Shown: positions 47,857-56,202 of the stretch, piece after piece
How the letters are laid out: the number at the start of each line of letters is the position of its first letter
How positions within the stretch are numbered: position 1 is the first letter of the stretch
Source: JBBDJB01 sp040880125
GTDB lineage: Bacteria > Planctomycetota > Planctomycetia > Pirellulales > JBBDJB01
DNA: 64,000 nt
Direction: 5' to 3'
Assembly: GCA_040880125.1 (NCBI GenBank)
Contig: JBBDJB010000029.1
Span: 44,536 to 108,535 of the forward strand
Made by a program: the position numbers and the translations under genes
Notes under the pieces: generated by a model
The model's database searches: none
What the model was told of the DNA's origin: nothing
The model's input: only the letters and a program-made list of their open reading frames with translations

Positions 47857-49170
47857 ATGGCATGGCCAACACCGGGAACGGCGGCGCGCGGCCGGTGGTT
47901 TCGCGCTGCCTGTGAATTGGCCGTGGGCGCCAGCGTCGCCGCGATCCTGTTGCACACCTGGTTGATTGCCGGCCTGATGCTGCCGATCGTGGCCGCGAGC
48001 GGATCAATGGCGCCAGCCGTGTTGGGACCGCATCGACTTGTAAAGTGCGACCGTTGCGATGCGACGATCCCGATCGGCCTGGATCAATCGTCCGCACGCA
48101 GCTACTTCCCTTGTCCGAACTGCCGCAATGGAAGGTTATCGCTCGCCTCCGGTACGGACCGCCCCGGCGACCGTCTGCTGATCAATCGCGCGGCTTATTT
48201 CTTTCGGCAGCCGCGCCGCTGGGAGATCGTCGTGGCTCGCGCGCCTACGGATGCATCGCACTGGAGCTTGAAGCGCATCGTCGGCCGCCCGGGCGAAGCC
48301 CTGCAGATCCGCGATGGCGACGTCTATATCGACGGCCGGATCGCGCGAAAGGATCTGCGCCAGCAGCTTGTGTTGGCGCGGCTCGTGCACCGACACCGTG
48401 CAGGCGGTGACGATTCGCGCTGGCGGCCGGACAGTGAAACCTCGCGCTGGCAGGCAGGCGCTTCGGGCGACGGCAGCTTCGAAATCGCCGACAGTGAAGT
48501 CTCGACCGCCGACGATTCGCCCGACGATTCACCCGTCGATTGGCTCCGCTATCATCACCCCGATGGGCAGCCGGTGCGGGACGAGGAGAGTTACAGCGAG
48601 GGCGCGTCGCGGATGCTTAATGACGTGCCGGACGTAATGATTACCGCGCGCATCCGGCTGCACGGTCAGGGGCAGTTGTGGCTCGCCGGACATGACGGAT
48701 ATCACGAGTACCTCGCGGCAGTCGATCCGCAAGCCGGAACGGTCGCACTCTATCAAGGAGAGCAATTGTTAGCAGAATCGGGGGGCAGCGGCCGCTGGAC
48801 CGATCGCGAGCGGACTATCGTCTTTTCGCTTTTCGACCGCCAAATCCTAGTGGCCGCGAACGACCGCGTCCTGCTGCGGCATTTGCTAGCTGTCCCGTCG
48901 CACCGGCCTCAGCCGACGGCTCGGCCGCTGGCGATCGGTACCGTCGGACTGGCCGTCTCGCTACGGGAAGTGGCTGTTTGGCGAGATATCTACTACACGT
49001 CACCTCGCGGGCGGTCGACCAGCGGCATCGCTTCGCCCAGTCGTCTCGCGACAGAGCAGTGGTTCGTGCTGGGCGATCACAGTGCCGTCTCGAAGGATAG
49101 CCGGACCTGGCCGGCTGGCGGCGCGCTGCACTCTAAGCTATTGCTCGGAAAGCCCTTAGGCGTAGAATGA
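47857..49170 (+). CDS. Signal peptidase I paralogue A with zinc ribbon and beta-rich insert
   Basis: 437 residues from ATG 47857 (a TTG at 47842 adds five). One N-terminal membrane helix; catalytic Ser in SGSM (Ser50); a zinc-ribbon CDRC...CPNC (Cys64, 67, 86, 89); then the lysine-bearing KRIVGRPGE (Lys139). About 170 extra residues follow, including DVMITARIRLHGQGQLWLAGHDG...WRDIYYT, which reads like a beta-sandwich (LamG/concanavalin-like), before the box-E motif VLGDHSAVSKDSR. Standard bacterial LepB has no zinc ribbon and is under 330 residues. It cleaves signal peptides or specific secreted proteins after export (inferred); 183 bp before the second paralogue. Confidence 0.82.
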   Translation: MAWPTPGTAARGRWFRAACELAVGASVAAILLHTWLIAGLMLPIVAASGSMAPAVLGPHRLVKCDRCDATIPIGLDQSSARSYFPCPNCRNGRLSLASGTDRPGDRLLINRAAYFFRQPRRWEIVVARAPTDASHWSLKRIVGRPGEALQIRDGDVYIDGRIARKDLRQQLVLARLVHRHRAGGDDSRWRPDSETSRWQAGASGDGSFEIADSEVSTADDSPDDSPVDWLRYHHPDGQPVRDEESYSEGASRMLNDVPDVMITARIRLHGQGQLWLAGHDGYHEYLAAVDPQAGTVALYQGEQLLAESGGSGRWTDRERTIVFSLFDRQILVAANDRVLLRHLLAVPSHRPQPTARPLAIGTVGLAVSLREVAVWRDIYYTSPRGRSTSGIASPSRLATEQWFVLGDHSAVSKDSRTWPAGGALHSKLLLGKPLGVE

Positions 49171-49353
49171 GACTGGCCAGGGGACGCCCAATAGCGGGCC
49201 GGACTCGCATTTGGCTTCGCCCCGCGTGCGTGTATATTTCGGCACGCGATATGACGGCCCGGGCAGCGAATAGCCTTGGGGGCGCTCGTTACGTCTCCTT
49301 GTGGCTACCATACCCATGAATCCCCATCTCTCAGCAGGGCCGTAGGAGTGCCG

Positions 49354-51273
49354 ATGTCCAGTCGCAAGAGCAAGACTCCCCAACAGAGTGCATCGGGCGA
49401 GGGCGCCGGCCCGGAAGGCAACTCGCGGACCTTCCAAGCCGTGCGCGAGACGGTCGAGTCGATTGTCATCGCCTTTGTGCTGGCGTTTCTGTTCCGCACG
49501 TTCGAGGCCGAAGCGTTCGTTATTCCGACCGGCTCGATGGCTCCGACGCTGCAGGGGATGCACAAGGACGTAGAGTGTCCGCAATGCAGCTTCCGCTACC
49601 GCGCCAGCGCCAGCAGCGAGGGCGAAGAGCAGCTTGCGCAGGTGTACTCGGAGCTGAATCGCGTCGAGCGGGAATTGCGGGCCGACGAGCAAGGGGCGAG
49701 GCGCGTGCAACTGGAGATTCGCAAGGCTCAACTGGTCGCGGAGGCCAGCAACAGCGACGTAGTCACGGCCACGTGTCCCATGTGCCGGTACACGATGTGG
49801 GTCGATCGCTATCCGCCGCCGAGGCTCCGTGACGATCCGGAGGTCGCCGACGGCATGGAGAACGAGTCGTACAACGGCGACCGCATCCTGGTGAGCAAGT
49901 TCATTTACGAGTTGGGGGATCCCGATCGTTACGACATCGTGGTGTTTCGGTATCCCGGCGACGCGAAGACGAACTACATCAAGCGGATGGTAGGGCTGCC
50001 CAACGAATCGATCCGGCTGGCAGGTGGCGATCTGCACGTTCGCCGCCGGGGCGAGGAGCACTTCGAGATCTCCCGCAAGCCGGCAGACAAGGTGTGGTAC
50101 ATGATGCACACCGTCCACGACACCGACTACCAGCCCAGGTCGTTGATCGAGAGGAATTGGCCTCTGCGGTGGAGCATCTGGCCGAGCGAGCAAGGAACCA
50201 ACCGCTGGCGAACCGAGCTGGTTTCGGACGATCCCAAGACCTCGCGGCAGGTCTTCGAGATCGAAGCGGGGCAGCCGCCGGCCTGGGTGCGCTACCGGCA
50301 CTTCGTCCCGTCGTGGGAAGACTGGCAGCAGCTTCGTCGCGGGCCGCTCGGTCCCGCGGAGGTTGCCGCGATACGGCCGGAACTTATCACCGACTTTTAC
50401 GCCTACAACGCCGGCACAATGCGCAAGCAGGGCATTCAACCGGAGTTGCCCCAAATGGGCCTGCACTGGGTGGGCGATCTGGCTGTCGACGCCCAAGTGG
50501 AAGTCCAGGGCGACTCAGGAGCGGTGCTAGTCGACCTGGTCGAGGCGGGACAGCATTTCCGCTGCCGCATCGATGTGTCGACCGGCCAGGCAGAAGCGTC
50601 CATTCCTGGCGTGCCTGGGTTTTCGGCAACCGCCGCAACGCCGGTGCGCGGCCCCGGTGCGTATCGGCTGACGTGGGCGAACGTGGACGATCAGCTCCTG
50701 CTGTGGGTCGATGAGGAGCTGGTCACCTTTGAATCGCCTGCAGAGTACGATGCACAACAAGTCTTCGGCCACGACGGTCCCTTGCGTCCGCAGAGTTCGG
50801 ACGACGACGCGGGCGATTTGGCCCCGGCCGGGATAGGCAGCGACGGCGCCGCGGTGCGCGTGATTCGCCTACGCGTGCTGCGAGATATCTACTACATTGC
50901 CGACAAGTACGAGCCTCGCAACTTTGGCCACGGCGGCGGTGCGCCGATCACCGACTATGCATCCCCAGATGTGCCGATGAGCGTGAACCAGCTTCGCCAG
51001 TTGCTTTCCACGCCGGCACAGTGGTTAGCCTTCAGCCGCCGGCGAAGCGCCGAGTTCGAACTGGGCGAAGGGCAATTTTTTGTGCTGGGCGACAATAGCC
51101 CCTACAGCAAGGACAGCCGCCTGTGGGACACCAGTCCCCATTATGTCGAGCGGGAGTTGCTGATCGGCAAGGCCCTGTGCATTTACTGGCCGCACTCGTG
51201 GCATCGCATCCCAGGTACGCCAATTCCGTTTCCGTACTTCCCCAATTTCCCGGACATGGGCTTTGTGCACTAG
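49354..51273 (+). CDS. lepB: Signal peptidase I paralogue B with split zinc ribbon and insert
   Basis: 639 residues from ATG 49354 (AGGAG 5 nt upstream). Membrane helix ESIVIAFVLAFLFRTF, Ser61 in PTGSMAP, Cys75/78 (CPQC). A coiled coil then separates these from Cys141/144 (CPMC), so the two zinc-ribbon halves are split. Next is GDRILVSKFIYELGDPDRYDIVVFRYP with IKRMVGLPNE (Lys210). The insert (about 250-560) includes a beta-rich part ending LRVLRDIYYIADKY, matching WRDIYYT of paralogue A. It closes with FFVLGDNSPYSKDSRLW and ALCIYWPHSWHR. This is probably the main signal peptidase; the lepB symbol is tentative. Confidence 0.9.
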   Translation: MSSRKSKTPQQSASGEGAGPEGNSRTFQAVRETVESIVIAFVLAFLFRTFEAEAFVIPTGSMAPTLQGMHKDVECPQCSFRYRASASSEGEEQLAQVYSELNRVERELRADEQGARRVQLEIRKAQLVAEASNSDVVTATCPMCRYTMWVDRYPPPRLRDDPEVADGMENESYNGDRILVSKFIYELGDPDRYDIVVFRYPGDAKTNYIKRMVGLPNESIRLAGGDLHVRRRGEEHFEISRKPADKVWYMMHTVHDTDYQPRSLIERNWPLRWSIWPSEQGTNRWRTELVSDDPKTSRQVFEIEAGQPPAWVRYRHFVPSWEDWQQLRRGPLGPAEVAAIRPELITDFYAYNAGTMRKQGIQPELPQMGLHWVGDLAVDAQVEVQGDSGAVLVDLVEAGQHFRCRIDVSTGQAEASIPGVPGFSATAATPVRGPGAYRLTWANVDDQLLLWVDEELVTFESPAEYDAQQVFGHDGPLRPQSSDDDAGDLAPAGIGSDGAAVRVIRLRVLRDIYYIADKYEPRNFGHGGGAPITDYASPDVPMSVNQLRQLLSTPAQWLAFSRRRSAEFELGEGQFFVLGDNSPYSKDSRLWDTSPHYVERELLIGKALCIYWPHSWHRIPGTPIPFPYFPNFPDMGFVH

Positions 51274-51346
51274 ATCTTGATCACGCTTCGTCCCGCCGAC
51301 ACGCGGCGTGTAGCGGACGGTTTCACCGGTCAGGGAGGGCCGAAGT

Positions 51347-52123
51347 ATGCCGATTCTGGAAGTTCAAGGGCTGGTCAAGTCGTTCGGCCGCCGCCGCGTG
51401 GTGGATGGCGTCGACTTTCACGTCGAGCGTGGCGAGATCGTGGGACTGCTCGGCCCGAATGGCGCGGGCAAGACGACCTGCTTTCGCATGACCTGCGGCA
51501 TGATCGAACCGGACGCCGGCATGGTCCTGTTGGGCGGCTTCGACGTCACCGGCTGGCCGATGTATCGCCGCGCCAGTGAAGGCGGCATGGGCTATCTAGC
51601 CCAAGAGTCGAGCGTCTTTCGCAAGCTGTCGGTCGAGAACAACCTGCTGGGCATGATGGAAATGCTGGGCATCGATCGCCCGACCCGGCGGGCGATGTGC
51701 GATCTACTGCTCGAACAGTTCGGCATCACCAAGCTGCGCAAAGCCAAGGCGCTGTCCCTCTCCGGCGGTGAACGGCGGCGGTTGGAGATAGCCCGCTGCC
51801 TGGTCTCCGATCCCCAGATCATCCTGCTGGACGAGCCGTTTACTGGTATCGACCCGGTGACGATCGACAGCATCCAGGCGATCATCCGCCAATTGCGGGA
51901 CCGGGGCATCTCCGTCTTGATCACGGACCACCAGGTGCGGGAGACGCTGGAGATCACCGACCGCAGCTACGTCATCCGCGGAGGTCAGGTGCTCTGCCAC
52001 GGCAGCCCGGACGAAGTGCTGCAAAACGAGGAAGCCCGGAAGTATTACTTCGGCGAGGGCATCGAGCTGTCGCCTTCGATGCGGCACGCCAGCCGCCACG
52101 GCGACGCGGTGCGAACGCAGTAG
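51347..52123 (+). CDS. lptB: LPS export ABC transporter ATPase LptB
   Basis: 258 residues. Walker A GPNGAGKTT (36-44), Q-loop YLAQESSVF, signature LSGGERRRLEIAR, Walker B IILLDEPF, and the H-loop LITDHQVRETL. The Q-loop context and C-terminus (DRSYVIRGGQVLCHGSPDEVL) are characteristic of LptB rather than general ABC ATPases. It powers LptFG to move lipopolysaccharide to the outer membrane. With LpxD and LpxI it supports an LPS-containing outer membrane. It follows the signal peptidase by 73 bp; lptA/lptC are not visible next to it. Confidence 0.93.
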   Translation: MPILEVQGLVKSFGRRRVVDGVDFHVERGEIVGLLGPNGAGKTTCFRMTCGMIEPDAGMVLLGGFDVTGWPMYRRASEGGMGYLAQESSVFRKLSVENNLLGMMEMLGIDRPTRRAMCDLLLEQFGITKLRKAKALSLSGGERRRLEIARCLVSDPQIILLDEPFTGIDPVTIDSIQAIIRQLRDRGISVLITDHQVRETLEITDRSYVIRGGQVLCHGSPDEVLQNEEARKYYFGEGIELSPSMRHASRHGDAVRTQ

Positions 52124-52363
52124 GGGCCGCTGTGCGGATCGCTGCTGGCAGCTCGTAGCTGGATTCGTGAGATTCCGGCCGGGAGCGGTGATCAGGGCAT
52201 CTGAACTCAGGCGAGTTCAGCTACGTGAGCCAGTAACGAGCATCCCAACACCCTTTCCCTGGGAGAGAGACGGACCACATTGTGCAGTCCGCTATCCCAA
52301 CCCTCCAATTCGGAAGCTCTGATAGGAATGTCTCCGCCGCCGCAAAGGCTAGGCAGGCTGTGA
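52124..52363. other. Convergent spacer with one degenerate palindromic repeat
   Basis: Between convergent lptB and the thioredoxin gene. Contains CCCTTTCCCTGGGAGAGAG (about 52250-52268), a degenerate copy in reverse orientation of the repeat at 35302 and 61095. Confidence 0.55.
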
Positions 52364-53848
52364 CTATCGGCGAATGACACCGCCGGCGGATTGCTGCATG
52401 GCCTGGCGAACGCCGGCCGCGTAACGAGCCGAGTCTTTGCTGAACCGGGCGAGCGTCGACTCGTTCGCGAACAAATACATCTGGTCTTCATAAAAGACGC
52501 CGTGCTTACGGCGACCTTCGACCAACTGCTGTTGATCGAGAGCCAATACCGGATCGATGCCCGAGAGCACCGGACTGTAGTAATCCGGGTTCTGAAGAAA
52601 CATCTGTTGCTGCTGCGGGCCGGCGAACAAGTACGTGCGTCCACGGTGCACGGCTCCCCATTGGCGATTGCCGGGCTGCCAGTCAAACTTCTGCTTGAGC
52701 GTCACCGGGCAAAAGCCCTCAAGCCCCAGCGGCGGCTGGCCGGTTGGAGCCGCGGCCGATTGCTGCTGGTTGTCTAGCGCGTACGATTGGGGCGGCGATT
52801 GAGCCGGTGCGGAGGCGTGCGATTGAGGCGGCGGCGTCGAACGATAGTTTTGCTCCGCGCTCCACGGCGCGTCGCCGCTCGCGCCCAGCGCTTGTTGCGC
52901 CTGTTGCGCGGGAAGCTGCTGGCCGAGGTGTTGATATCCGCCCATGGAGGCAGCGGGCGGCGCACCGGTCTGCGCCGGCGGTTGGGCCCCGTAACGGGGG
53001 TCCGTTTGACTCGCTTCAGACTGCTGCTGGGCGGTGGCGCCGGGCGGCTGCATGTACGGGTTGTCGATCACTTGCGGCGGCTGTTGAGAGGTCGTTGCGG
53101 TACTTGCGTAACGATCACCGACGACTGAGCCCGCGGGATTACCCCAGGCCTCGCGCGCCGCCTGATGGTTGACTGAAGGGTAGGAGTTCGTCTGGGGCGG
53201 TCCCGCGTGTGCGGCGGCAGCCGGTCCGGTGTAGCGGTCCGGCGACTGAAACGTGTCGGAGCCCGCCGGCGGTCCGACTTGCGCTGTGTTCGATTGTGCA
53301 AAGTTCGGTGGTCCGGCCGCCGTGCCGGCTGGCGGCAAGGCGCTATCTGGGCTCGGCCGCTGGGCCAGCGCCTGGGCCGGAGACGTGTTGCGGCTGTTGG
53401 CGACCTGGTTGACGTGCTGCAGGTACGCCGCGCCGCTGCGATAGGCGTGGCGGTTTGCATCCCGGGTGAGTTGGGCCAGTTGCACGCCGTTCATCCGGTC
53501 GACGACGGTGCCCGACGGCGTGAGGATCACTTCGGTCGGCAACCCGGTGACGCCGTAGAGCTTGGCCGTCGTAGGGAACTCATCCGCATTGAGCTTCACG
53601 GGCACGAAGCGCTGGTTGATAGCGGCGGCTACTTCCGGCTGGCTGAGGACCTTATCCTCCATGTGCATGCAGTATTCGCACCAAGGGGCCCAGAAGTGGA
53701 CCAGTACCATACGCCCGGATTGTCCGGCCATGGTCTTGGCGGCGTCCAGGTCGGTTTGCCACTGGACTTTGGTCTGTTGTGCCGCCGCGGGCGCGACAAG
53801 CGTCAGTAGGATGATGCCAGTTCGGGTGAGTCTGGTTAGCGCCTGCAT
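52364..53848 (-). CDS. Secreted thioredoxin-domain protein with Pro/Gln linker and two YHS-like domains
   Basis: 494 residues from ATG 53848; upstream in-frame sequence lacks a signal. Signal peptide ends near AQQ (residue 24). Thioredoxin-like domain: VLVHFWAPWCEYCMHM, with redox Cys57 and Cys60, and GLPTEVI holding the cis-Pro. Residues about 150-370 are a low-complexity Pro/Gln/Ala/Ser linker. The C-terminal 110 residues carry two YHS-type segments: CPVTLKQKFDWQPGN...GRTYLFAGPQQQQMFLQNPDYYSPVL and a partner GVFYEDQMYLFANESTLARF. YHS domains bind metal in other proteins. Likely a periplasmic disulfide or metal-site protein; its substrate is unknown. Divergent from rho. Confidence 0.83.
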   Translation of the reverse strand: MQALTRLTRTGIILLTLVAPAAAQQTKVQWQTDLDAAKTMAGQSGRMVLVHFWAPWCEYCMHMEDKVLSQPEVAAAINQRFVPVKLNADEFPTTAKLYGVTGLPTEVILTPSGTVVDRMNGVQLAQLTRDANRHAYRSGAAYLQHVNQVANSRNTSPAQALAQRPSPDSALPPAGTAAGPPNFAQSNTAQVGPPAGSDTFQSPDRYTGPAAAAHAGPPQTNSYPSVNHQAAREAWGNPAGSVVGDRYASTATTSQQPPQVIDNPYMQPPGATAQQQSEASQTDPRYGAQPPAQTGAPPAASMGGYQHLGQQLPAQQAQQALGASGDAPWSAEQNYRSTPPPQSHASAPAQSPPQSYALDNQQQSAAAPTGQPPLGLEGFCPVTLKQKFDWQPGNRQWGAVHRGRTYLFAGPQQQQMFLQNPDYYSPVLSGIDPVLALDQQQLVEGRRKHGVFYEDQMYLFANESTLARFSKDSARYAAGVRQAMQQSAGGVIRR

Positions 53849-54119
53849 GATCTTGCCCGACCTCTTCGACCTGGGAACAACTGTCAAATTCGGTACGACC
53901 GTCACTGGTTATCGGACCGGCCGGGACGGGACCCACATGAAAATTACCGGTTGGAGAAAGATTGCGGGTTTTTCTGCCGATCGAGGATAATGGTGGATGG
54001 CCTGGCTTTGCATGGACTGTCCCCTTCCCAGAAGGGCGGCTGGTGTCCGATTGCGGGTTTTGGAACGCTGCCGATGCCGGCCAGAAGTGTCTCCGGAACA
54101 GTTGCGCCGCTGGAATGGG

Positions 54120-54155
54120 TGAAAACTTGGGGAATTGACTGAAAACTTTTGGAAT
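54120..54155 (+). promoter_or_regulatory. Direct repeats 20 bp apart, possible operator
   Basis: TGAAAACTTnnGGAAT occurs at 54120-54135 and again at 54140-54155, exactly 20 bp apart (about two helical turns). It lies between divergent genes. That spacing fits side-by-side binding of a dimeric regulator on one face. No regulator can be named. Confidence 0.4.
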
Positions 54156-54437
54156 GTCGTCGAAATGGCGGCCGAGATAGCTTGACACGGGTGAGATGAG
54201 GATTAAGATTGTCGTGGAGTTGAGGTTCTGCCCGCTTGGCAGTCTCTGTTCGGCCAACGACCAGGTTTTCGCCGCCTTTTGCATATGCGGCGGACGAGCT
54301 TAAGGCCGCCTTCCCAAAATGGATTCAGTGGGAAGGCCGCAATTGCTTCTGGATCTTGGTATCTGATGGGCGACTCTCGGTGGTTAATTCCCCGAACGTT
54401 TGTGCGCCCCGGATGATCTAGAAGCTTCAACACACAG

Positions 54438-54476
54438 GAGCATTTTCCCCATCGAGGTCGCGTGGGGGAATTGCTC
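54438..54476 (+). other. Hairpin in the rho leader
   Basis: Arms GAGCATTTTCCCCA (54438-54451) and TGGGGGAATTGCTC (54463-54476) form a 14-bp stem with two mismatches and an 11-nt loop. It is about 207 nt upstream of the rho ATG. It may be an attenuator; E. coli rho is autoregulated by premature termination in its leader, so a structural element here is plausible, but unproven. Confidence 0.5.
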
Positions 54477-54682
54477 ACATTGTTAAGCATGAAGGCTTAG
54501 CGACCAGCTTTAATGGCGTTTTTTGGTCGTCTACGGTTTACCCGTTCGACCATCCTCTGATTTGGCGCTCTCGGCGCCATTGCCGAAGGCCATTCTGTCT
54601 AGTCAGGGGTCCGCGCCGGAAATCTTGCGCTGCCGCTGTGCAGCGCGCCATTTGAAAGGAATTCTCTACGAAGGTGTCATCC

Positions 54683-56014
54683 ATGGGGAAGAAAAAGCGA
54701 GGTGGGCGAAATCGTGGACGCGCCGGCGGATATCCGCGTGGTAGCGGTGGCGGCGGAGGAGGCGGCGGCGGAGGAGGTGGAGGCGGCGGCGGAGTTGGAG
54801 GCGGTGGCGGAGGACGTCGTCGCCCCGGGCCGAAACGTGATCCGAACATGCGACCTGACGACAGCGGCGCCGCGGAAAACGGCGAAGCCCTGCCCGTCGA
54901 GCCCGGTTCGGGTGTGTTGGAATTGCACCCCAACGGCTACGGGTTCCTGCGCAACCTCGCCACCAACTTCCAACGCGAGCGGACCGATCCCTTTGTGCCC
55001 GGCACGATGATCGATAAGTTCTCGCTCCGCGAGGGCGTGCTGATCAACGGCATGGTTCAGCAGAATCGCAAGCAGCAGGGCCCTCGATTGAAGGAAATCC
55101 ACGACGTCGACGGGATGCCGCCGGAAGAGTATGTCAACGTCAAGCGCTTCGACGGATTGACGCCGATCAATCCCGAGTCGTGGCTAAAGCTCGAAACAGG
55201 ACCGCAGCCGCTCAGCACGAGGGTGATGGATCTGCTCACGCCGCTGGGCAAGGGACAGCGGGCGCTGATTGTCGCGCCGCCGCGTACCGGCAAGACTATT
55301 CTCTTGCAGCACATCAGCGACGCGATCGCGAAAAACTACCCCGACGTGAACCTGGTGATGCTGTTGGTCGACGAGCGGCCCGAGGAAGTCACCGACATGC
55401 GTCGCAGCGTTCTCGGCGACGTCTTTGCCAGCAGCTTGGATCGCGACGTGGAAAGCCACGTGCGGCTCTCGCAACTGGTCGTCGAGCGCTGCAAGCGGCT
55501 CACCGAAATGGGCAAGGACGTCTTTCTGCTCATGGACTCGATCACCCGCATGGCGCGGGCGTTCAACAAGTGGGTCGGGAATACCGGCCGCACGATGAGC
55601 GGCGGCGTGGACATCAAGGCGCTGGACATTCCGAAAAAGCTGTTCGCCACCGCACGGCTGTTCGAGGAAGGCGGTTCGCTGACCATCGTCGCCACCGCAC
55701 TGGTCGACACCGGCAGCCGAATGGACGAGCTGATCTTCCAGGAGTTCAAGGGCACCGGCAACATGGAGCTCGTGCTCGATCGCAAGCTGGCCGACCGCCG
55801 CGTCTGGCCGGCCATCGATATCACGCAGTCGGGGACGCGGCGCGAAGAGAAGCTGCTCAGCCCCGAGACGTTGCACGCGGTGACGATGCTGCGTCGTACG
55901 CTGACCACGATGCACCACGTCGACGCGATGGAGCAGCTCACCGCGAAGCTGGGCAAGTTCAAGACGAACCAGGAGTTCATCGACTTGATCAGCGGCGCCC
56001 AGGTGATGGACTAG
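54683..56014 (+). CDS. rho: Transcription termination factor Rho with polyglycine N-terminus
   Basis: 443 residues from ATG 54683 (AAGG 8 nt upstream; a GTG at 54674 would add three residues). The N-terminus KKKRGGRNRGRAGG is basic. Then a pure polyglycine run of 16 (about residues 22-37) and GVGGGGGGRRRPG precede the RNA-binding domain (ELHPNGYGFLRN). The ATPase has P-loop VAPPRTGKTILLQ, Walker B LVDERPEE, and MDSITRMARAFNKW. C-terminal motor residues are TMSGGVDIKAL, EEGGSLTIVATALVDTGSRMDE. It unwinds RNA:DNA at transcription ends. The Gly/Arg tail is a planctomycete-style N-terminal extension. It ends 2 bp before a hairpin pair. Confidence 0.95.
   Translation: MGKKKRGGRNRGRAGGYPRGSGGGGGGGGGGGGGGGGVGGGGGGRRRPGPKRDPNMRPDDSGAAENGEALPVEPGSGVLELHPNGYGFLRNLATNFQRERTDPFVPGTMIDKFSLREGVLINGMVQQNRKQQGPRLKEIHDVDGMPPEEYVNVKRFDGLTPINPESWLKLETGPQPLSTRVMDLLTPLGKGQRALIVAPPRTGKTILLQHISDAIAKNYPDVNLVMLLVDERPEEVTDMRRSVLGDVFASSLDRDVESHVRLSQLVVERCKRLTEMGKDVFLLMDSITRMARAFNKWVGNTGRTMSGGVDIKALDIPKKLFATARLFEEGGSLTIVATALVDTGSRMDELIFQEFKGTGNMELVLDRKLADRRVWPAIDITQSGTRREEKLLSPETLHAVTMLRRTLTTMHHVDAMEQLTAKLGKFKTNQEFIDLISGAQVMD
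54742..54813 (+). repeat. GGN microsatellite encoding polyglycine in rho
   Basis: A run of GGC/GGA/GGT triplets, mainly GGAGGAGGCGGC-type, encodes the Gly tract. Triplet slippage keeps the frame, so tract length could vary between strains. Confidence 0.8.
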
Positions 56015-56090
56015 CAGCCTGCCCAAGAAAATCTCAGGCTGCGACGCGATTAGCTGCCTGTTGAAACACGCCATCGTGGCGATTTTCAAC
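56014..56090. terminator. Two hairpins immediately after rho (bidirectional terminator region)
   Basis: First: GCAGCCTG (56014-56021) and CAGGCTGC (56035-56042), perfect 8-bp stem starting at the rho stop codon. Second: GTTGAAA-CA-CGCCA (56060-56073) and TGGCG-AT-TTTCAAC (56077-56090), a 12-bp stem with one internal bulge and a TCG loop. It lies between convergent rho and the GT2 gene. Confidence 0.6.
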
Positions 56091-56202
56091 CTCGGCAAAT
56101 TCGGAGCAAAGCTCCTCACGACTCGCAAAACAGCGATCTACGTCGCGGTTTTGGCATCACCTCCATGTGATGCAGCGGCCTGCTGAGAAAATGAACAGGT
56201 GA

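Larger units (their letters stand above)
53849..54682. other. 834-bp divergent intergenic region before rho
   Basis: Between divergent thioredoxin and rho genes. Contains two copies of ATTGCGGGTTTT (53961-53972, 54050-54061), each soon followed by CTGCCGA. Direct repeats TGAAAACTTnnGGAAT lie at 54120-54135 and 54140-54155. A hairpin sits at 54438-54476. No gene is supported. The long rho leader could have regulatory structure. Confidence 0.6.

Noticed and set aside
54742..54813. GGN triplets as a possible sequencing artefact or frameshift
   Set aside because: The frame is maintained on both sides and Rho homology continues downstream; polyglycine is plausible in this lineage.
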